11,599 bases of DNA from Pseudomonadota bacterium (GTDB lineage Bacteria; Pseudomonadota; Alphaproteobacteria; Rhizobiales; Methylopilaceae): the NCBI GenBank assembly GCA_023430145.1, contig JAEZCD010000250.1, positions 1 to 11,599 of the forward strand, read 5' to 3'. The notes under the pieces were generated by a model. It saw only the letters and a program-made list of their open reading frames with translations, ran no database searches and was not told the origin of the DNA. The translations under genes were made by a program, and so were the position numbers. Positions 8,500-11,599 of the stretch are shown here, in pieces (position 1 is the first letter of the stretch; the number at the start of each line of letters is the position of its first letter).

Positions 8500-8968
8500 C
8501 GCCACGGCCAAGGCGGCCCCCCGGTCCGATACCGGCGGCGCCGTGGTGTCTGCGCTGCTGATCGCATTCGCCTGCTTCGTGCTGTGGGACACTCTGAGCT
8601 ACCGGGACAGCGACTCCTACGTCTTCCCCCGCACCGTCGCGGGCGTGCTGATCGTCGCGTCGCTGGCCCACATCATCGTGTGGTTCATCGGCCGTACCGC
8701 GCCGGAAGCGCCCTCGGAGGGTTCCTGGGTGCGGCGCATCCTGCTCGTCGTCGTGATGCTGGGGGGCGCCCTCGCGATGCCGCTCGTGGGCTTCATCCCG
8801 GCCTCGCTGCCGATCTTCGGCGCGCTGCTGCTGGTCGCCATGTACGACCGCTGGACGCCCTTCCGCATCGTCGTGTACCCGCTGATCGGGATCGCCATCG
8901 TGCTCGGCTTCTACTACATCTTCCACGAGCTGCTGCTGGTGCCGCTGCCTGCTGCGACGCTATTTTAG
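8489..8968 (+). CDS. tctB: Tripartite tricarboxylate transporter small membrane subunit TctB
   Basis: This 159-residue small membrane subunit is needed by TctA-type transporters, though its exact role in the family is poorly known. Four hydrophobic segments are visible: about 17-35 (VVSALLIAFACFVLW), 50-68 (VAGVLIVASLAHIIVWFI), 83-118 (two close helices around LLVVVMLGGALAMP and SLPIFGALLLVAMY) and 127-152 (IVVYPLIGIAIVLGFYYIF). SDSYVFPRTVAG between the first two resembles the TctB sequence D-x-x-x-FP. The GTG at 8489 is chosen because GAGGAG (8476-8481) lies 7 nt upstream and the alternative longer frame only shadows tctA; it also gives a normal TctB length. The 11-bp overlap with tctA implies translational coupling. 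Confidence 0.9.
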   Translation: MPTDATAKAAPRSDTGGAVVSALLIAFACFVLWDTLSYRDSDSYVFPRTVAGVLIVASLAHIIVWFIGRTAPEAPSEGSWVRRILLVVVMLGGALAMPLVGFIPASLPIFGALLLVAMYDRWTPFRIVVYPLIGIAIVLGFYYIFHELLLVPLPAATLF

Positions 8969-8997
8969 GGTTGTCTTTCGGGCCGGGCGACAAGCCC
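8968..8997 (+). terminator. Hairpin at the end of the tct operon
   Basis: GGGTTGTC (8968-8975) can pair with GACAA (8989-8993) and then CCC (8995-8997) after a one-base bulge, giving an 8-bp stem that starts on the last base of the tctB stop codon. The loop is 13 nt and no U-run follows. It is a candidate end structure for the operon transcript. Confidence 0.35.
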
Positions 8998-9170
8998 CTG
9001 TACGGCCAGAGTGTGCGCGTAGTCCGAGAGGGGTTGTTCGGATCAGCGGTGCAGTAATCTGGCGCCGGCACTGCAAAATGGACGAGGCAGCCAGGCTTGT
9101 TCTGCTGCTGGCGCATTTTCCCTAATCGCTGCGATGCACCAAAGTCGTGCCATGCGACGCGAGATGACGA

Positions 9171-9193
9171 GCGCTTAGCCGCACGTTAAGCGC
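9171..9193. promoter_or_regulatory. Inverted repeat, possible operator upstream of the dehydrogenase gene
   Basis: GCGCTTA (9171-9177) and TAAGCGC (9187-9193) are perfect inverted copies separated by 9 bp. The centre lies about 130 bp upstream of the dehydrogenase start. A dyad with this spacing fits a dimeric helix-turn-helix regulator, but no regulator gene is in the window. It could also be an RNA stem. Confidence 0.35.
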
Positions 9194-9278
9194 GTGAGCG
9201 CCTGGCGGCAAAGTAACATCGCGTGCGGGGGCGATCGCCATTCCGGGGCGCCTGAGCCGTTGCGCCCGGCCCCCGCCA

Positions 9279-9305
9279 CCTCCATCATTCCTCCATCAAC
9301 GGAGG
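9279..9305 (+). promoter_or_regulatory. Tandem anti-Shine-Dalgarno repeat and ribosome binding site of the dehydrogenase gene
   Basis: The Shine-Dalgarno GGAGG (9301-9305) lies 6 nt before the GTG start. CCTCC occurs at 9290-9294, leaving a 6-nt loop, so the site can fold into a 5-bp hairpin. A second copy occurs at 9279-9283. The two are part of an 11-nt repeat of CCTCCATCA. Either copy could sequester the ribosome binding site. The upstream ATG at 9307 meets a stop after one more codon, so GTG at 9312 is the start. Confidence 0.5.
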
Positions 9306-9311
9306 CATGCC

Positions 9312-10190
9312 GTGACCACCATCGGCTTCGTCGGCCTCGGCGCCATGGGGCTGCCGATGGCAAAAAACCTCGTCGGCGCGGGGTTTCGCGTGCGCGGCTA
9401 CGACATCCGTCCGGCGGCGGTCGAGGCGCATGTCGCGGCCGGCGGGCAGGCGGCGCAGTCGGCGCTCGAGGCGGCCAAGGGCGCGGACGCGCTCGTCTTG
9501 ATGGTGGTCGACGCCCCGCAGGCCGAGACGGTGCTGTTCGCCGACGGCGCGCTCGCCGCCATGGCGCCGAACGGGCTCGTCATCCTCTGCGCCACCTGTC
9601 CGCCGAAGGCCGTCGAGGCGATCGCCGCCCGGGTCGTCGAGAGCGGCCACGGCTTCGTCGACGCGCCGGTCTCGGGCGGGGTGAAGGGAGCGGCCACGGC
9701 GACGCTGACCATCATGGCGGCGGCGCCGGACCCGACCTGGGGGCGCGCAAAACCCTTCCTCGAGGCGCTCGGCGACAAGGTTTTTCGCGTCGGCGACAAG
9801 CCCGGCCAGGGCGCCACCGCCAAGGCGGTGAACCAGCTCCTCTGCGGCGTCCACATCGCGGTGGCGGCCGAGGCGCTGTCGCTCGCCGAAAAGGTCGGCA
9901 TCGATCCGAAGATCGCGCTGGAGATCGTCGGCGGCTCGGCGGCTTCCAGCTGGATGCTGCGCGACCGCGGGCCCCGCATGTTCGAGGACGACCCGCCGGT
10001 CGCGAGCGCGGTCGACATTTTTGTGAAGGACCTCGGCATCGTGCTCGCCGCGGGCACCGGCGCGAAGGCCGCGCTGCCACTCGCCGCGGTGGCGCACCAG
10101 CTGTTTCTCGCCGTCTCCGGGCAAGGCAAGGGCCTCGCCGACGACAGCCAGGTCATTCGCGCCTATCGGGCGCTGGCCGGGAAGGAGTGA
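9312..10190 (+). CDS. ltnD: NAD(P)-dependent beta-hydroxyacid dehydrogenase, probably L-threonate dehydrogenase-like
   Basis: This 292-residue cytoplasmic oxidoreductase belongs to the 3-hydroxyisobutyrate/6-phosphogluconate dehydrogenase family. The Rossmann signature is IGFVGLGAMGLPMAKNL (4-20), the substrate loop FVDAPVSGGVKGA (115-127) carries S121, and the catalytic lysine is K171 in GATAKAVNQLL. The position after N174 is glutamine rather than the second asparagine of 3-hydroxyisobutyrate dehydrogenase (K-x-x-NN). The helices NQLLCGVHIAVAAEA (174-188) and SAVDIFVKDLGIV (232-244) look more like L-threonate dehydrogenase (LtnD, C2 oxidation to 2-oxo-threonate) than MmsB. No otnK, otnC or otnI is nearby, so the symbol is provisional; tartronate-semialdehyde reductase-like or other hydroxyacid activity is possible. 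The GTG start has a clear but possibly masked Shine-Dalgarno. It follows the tct operon, which could import its substrate. An 84-bp segment is duplicated at 5705-5788. Confidence 0.82.
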   Translation: MTTIGFVGLGAMGLPMAKNLVGAGFRVRGYDIRPAAVEAHVAAGGQAAQSALEAAKGADALVLMVVDAPQAETVLFADGALAAMAPNGLVILCATCPPKAVEAIAARVVESGHGFVDAPVSGGVKGAATATLTIMAAAPDPTWGRAKPFLEALGDKVFRVGDKPGQGATAKAVNQLLCGVHIAVAAEALSLAEKVGIDPKIALEIVGGSAASSWMLRDRGPRMFEDDPPVASAVDIFVKDLGIVLAAGTGAKAALPLAAVAHQLFLAVSGQGKGLADDSQVIRAYRALAGKE

Positions 10191-10218
10191 GGGGGTTCAG
10201 AGCCGCAGGCCACCCGCC

Positions 10219-10306
10219 GTCATTGCGAGGAGCGTCAGCGACGAAGCAATCCAGATTTAGGGCGCTGCAAGAGAAGCTGGATTGCTTCGCTTCGCTCGCA
10301 ATCACG
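10219..10306. repeat. Palindromic intergenic repeat (Rhizobiales-type)
   Basis: Two nested inverted repeats form one large hairpin. The outer arms are ATTGCGAG (10222-10229) and CTCGCAAT (10295-10302). The inner arms are GAAGCAATCCAG (10243-10254) and CTGGATTGCTTC (10277-10288), a perfect 12-bp match. The sequence CATTGCGAGGAGCG with ACGAAGCAATCCAG resembles a dispersed extragenic palindrome common in Bradyrhizobium and relatives. It lies between the convergent ends of the dehydrogenase and SDHAF4-like genes, where it could also work as a two-way transcription end. No ORF is present in it. Confidence 0.85.
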
Positions 10307-10322
10307 AGGGAGCGATGCCCCC

Positions 10323-10541
10323 TCAAAAGTCGCTGGCGATGCCGCGCACCTCCCAGTCGCCGTAGCGGACCGGCTCCGGCCCCTTCCGCCCATCCTCCTC
10401 CGGCACGGCGGCGAGCTCGGCCTCGCGGCGCTCCTGCTCGGCGCGGCGGGCGGCGGCTTCCGCGAGCGCCCGCTCGGCGGCCGGGGGCAACGGCCGCGGC
10501 ATCGGCGGCTCGGATCGATTTTCGTCGTTCGGGTCGGTCAT
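10323..10541 (-). CDS. SDHAF4-like (DUF1674) protein, putative succinate dehydrogenase assembly factor
   Basis: This 72-residue protein has a Pro/Ala/Glu-rich, probably helical or disordered N-terminus (residues 10-46) and the strongly conserved C-terminal block GRKGPEPVRYGDWEVRGIASDF split around residues 51-72, where GPEP, RYGDWE and SDF are the DUF1674 hallmarks. Mitochondrial SDHAF4/Sdh8 binds the flavinated SdhA subunit and helps assemble complex II; the bacterial role is inferred from homology. The start at 10541 (MTDPND) is preferred over the longer frame from 10595, whose extra residues (RAICWPGAPRR) are not family-like; no strong Shine-Dalgarno is visible. It is divergent from htpX across 95 bp, and sdh genes are not in the window. 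Confidence 0.85.
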   Translation of the reverse strand: MTDPNDENRSEPPMPRPLPPAAERALAEAAARRAEQERREAELAAVPEEDGRKGPEPVRYGDWEVRGIASDF

Positions 10542-10636
10542 GGCACGGGTCTCGTCTTGCCGCCGGGGGGCGCCGGGCCAACATATAGCGCGCATCGCGC
10601 GGGCGCCCGTTCACCTCCGCGCGGGCCGAGGGTCTC
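10542..10636. promoter_or_regulatory. Shared divergent promoter region of the SDHAF4-like gene and htpX
   Basis: Both genes must start transcription from this 95-bp gap. An A/T island, CATATA with TATAGC at 10585-10590, stands out in the GC-rich surroundings and could serve as a -10 on either strand. Next to it GCGCG (10589-10593) and CGCGC (10597-10601) form an inverted repeat. No good -35 or heat-shock (sigma-32) box was recognised. GAGGG at 10628-10632 is the likely htpX ribosome binding site. Confidence 0.4.
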
Positions 10637-11563
10637 ATGAGCTACTTCAAGACAGCCATCCTGCTCGCCGGAATGACGGCGCTCTTCATGGGTGTCGGAT
10701 TTCTCATCGGCGGCCAGAGCGGCATGCTGATCGCGTTCGTCGTCGCGCTCGGCATGAACGTCTTCACCTACTGGAACTCCGACCGCATGGTGCTCGGCAC
10801 CTACGGCGCGCACGAGGTCGACGACCGCACGGCGCCCGAGCTCGTCGGCATGGTCCGGCAGCTCGCGCAGAATGCCGGCCTGCCGATGCCGAAGGTTTAC
10901 GTCATCGACGAGGCGCAGCCGAACGCCTTCGCCACCGGTCGCAACCCGCAGAACGCGGCCGTCGCCGCCACCACCGGCCTTCTCAACACCCTGACGCGCG
11001 AGGAGGTGGCCGGGGTCATGGCGCACGAGCTCGCGCATGTGAAGAACCACGACACGCTGATCATGACGATCACGGCGACGATCGCCGGCGCGATCTCGAT
11101 GCTCGTCAACTTCGGCATGTTCTTCGGCGGCAACCGCGACAACAACAACGGCCTCGGCGCAATCGGCACCATCCTGCTCGTCATCCTCGCTCCGCTCGCG
11201 GCGATGATCGTGCAGATGGCGGTGAGCCGCACGCGCGAATACAGCGCCGACCGCGACGGCGCGCTGATCTGCGGCCGGCCGATGGCGCTCGCCACCGCGC
11301 TGCAGAAGATCTCGGGTGCGGCGCACCACATCGAGAACGACACCGCCGAGCGCAACCCGGCGACGGCGCACATGTTCATCATCAACCCGCTGTCGGGCCA
11401 TCGCATGGACAATCTGTTCTCGACCCATCCGGCGGTCGAGAACCGCATCGCCGCGCTGCAGCAGCTCGCCCACGAGATGGGCGCCGTTCCGCAGGCGAGC
11501 TTCCGGCCCTCCGGCGGCGCCTGGGGCAGAACCTCCTCCGCGCCGCGCGGGCCTTGGGGCTGA
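10637..11563 (+). CDS. htpX: Membrane zinc metalloprotease HtpX (M48B)
   Basis: HtpX is an inner-membrane protease that degrades misfolded or surplus membrane proteins together with FtsH. The 308-residue protein has two N-terminal membrane segments (about 5-25 and 28-46), then the family sequence LGTYGAHEVD. The zinc site is HELAH at 130-134 (within VMAHELAHVKNHD) and the third ligand E201 in TREYSADRDGA. Two more membrane segments lie between them (about 141-163 and 174-196). FSTHPAVENRIAAL near residue 264 is also conserved in HtpX. The C-terminal tail is short and Gly/Ser/Pro-rich. Start and length match alphaproteobacterial HtpX. The ATG has GAGGG a few bases upstream. Stress control by sigma-32 or Cpx-like systems, known elsewhere, is not visible here. 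The 36 bases after the stop hold no gene. Confidence 0.96.
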   Translation: MSYFKTAILLAGMTALFMGVGFLIGGQSGMLIAFVVALGMNVFTYWNSDRMVLGTYGAHEVDDRTAPELVGMVRQLAQNAGLPMPKVYVIDEAQPNAFATGRNPQNAAVAATTGLLNTLTREEVAGVMAHELAHVKNHDTLIMTITATIAGAISMLVNFGMFFGGNRDNNNGLGAIGTILLVILAPLAAMIVQMAVSRTREYSADRDGALICGRPMALATALQKISGAAHHIENDTAERNPATAHMFIINPLSGHRMDNLFSTHPAVENRIAALQQLAHEMGAVPQASFRPSGGAWGRTSSAPRGPWG

Positions 11564-11599
11564 GCGCGCGCGCAGTGGCACGAGGCCGGCGGCCGGCTC

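Larger units (their letters stand above)
8969..9311. other. Noncoding gap between tctB and the dehydrogenase gene
   Basis: This 343-bp stretch has no ORF with a credible start or product and looks somewhat less GC-rich than its neighbours around 9070-9190. It holds the tctB-end hairpin, a 7-bp inverted repeat at 9171-9193 and a two-copy anti-Shine-Dalgarno repeat just before the next gene (separate entries). No convincing -35/-10 pair was found. Its length and the structures near its right end suggest that the dehydrogenase gene has its own control region. Confidence 0.6.

Noticed and set aside
9076..9119. AAAATG and CATTTT with inner GCCAG and CTGGC, a possible large hairpin in the tctB-dehydrogenase gap.
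   Set aside because: The pairing needs a very uneven internal loop (about 9 versus 1 nt), so a stable structure is doubtful.
9194..10588. A 464-codon plus-strand open frame overlapping the dehydrogenase gene and the repeat.
   Set aside because: It is an Arg-rich out-of-frame reading of the dehydrogenase gene and runs through the palindrome and the antisense of the SDHAF4-like gene.

Overview
The window is GC-rich, densely coded bacterial DNA, most likely from an alphaproteobacterium of the Hyphomicrobiales (Rhizobiales). The grounds are the base composition, a short SDHAF4-type (DUF1674) gene next to htpX, a LivJ-type binding protein and a Tct-type transporter, and a palindromic repeat starting CATTGCGAGGAGCG that resembles dispersed repeats in this order. 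The assignment is an inference from gene content. I saw no phage, plasmid, transposase, tRNA, rRNA or CRISPR features.

Left part (1-4315), all on the plus strand: the 3' nine-tenths of a CoA-acylating methylmalonate-semialdehyde dehydrogenase (mmsA), then three genes that look like a small modification or biosynthesis cassette. These are an ATP-grasp protein (1390-2286), a Methyltransf_24-type SAM methyltransferase (2385-3080) and a GT1-type glycosyltransferase (3077-4315). The last two overlap by 4 bp. I recognise the folds but not the product, so this trio is the best candidate for an undescribed pathway.

Middle part (4316-8968): an orphan periplasmic ligand-binding protein of the branched-chain amino acid ABC type, with no permease or ATPase gene beside it. 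It is followed by a gap holding an 84-bp internal fragment of a hydroxyisobutyrate/threonate dehydrogenase gene, then a complete tripartite tricarboxylate transporter in the order tctC-tctA-tctB. tctC has a very strong ribosome binding site, a hairpin lies between tctC and tctA, and tctB starts with GTG inside the end of tctA.

Right part (8969-11599): a 343-bp gap with inverted repeats, then a beta-hydroxyacid dehydrogenase most like L-threonate dehydrogenase (LtnD). Its internal segment is about 94% identical to the fragment at 5705-5788, so the transporter operon lies between two direct repeats about 4.17 kb apart. Next come the palindromic repeat, a minus-strand SDHAF4-like gene and, divergent from it, the membrane metalloprotease gene htpX.

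Working model (inference): the Tct transporter imports a small carboxylic or hydroxy acid and the adjacent dehydrogenase oxidises it. mmsA serves valine/inositol-type catabolism. SDHAF4-like and HtpX are housekeeping functions.
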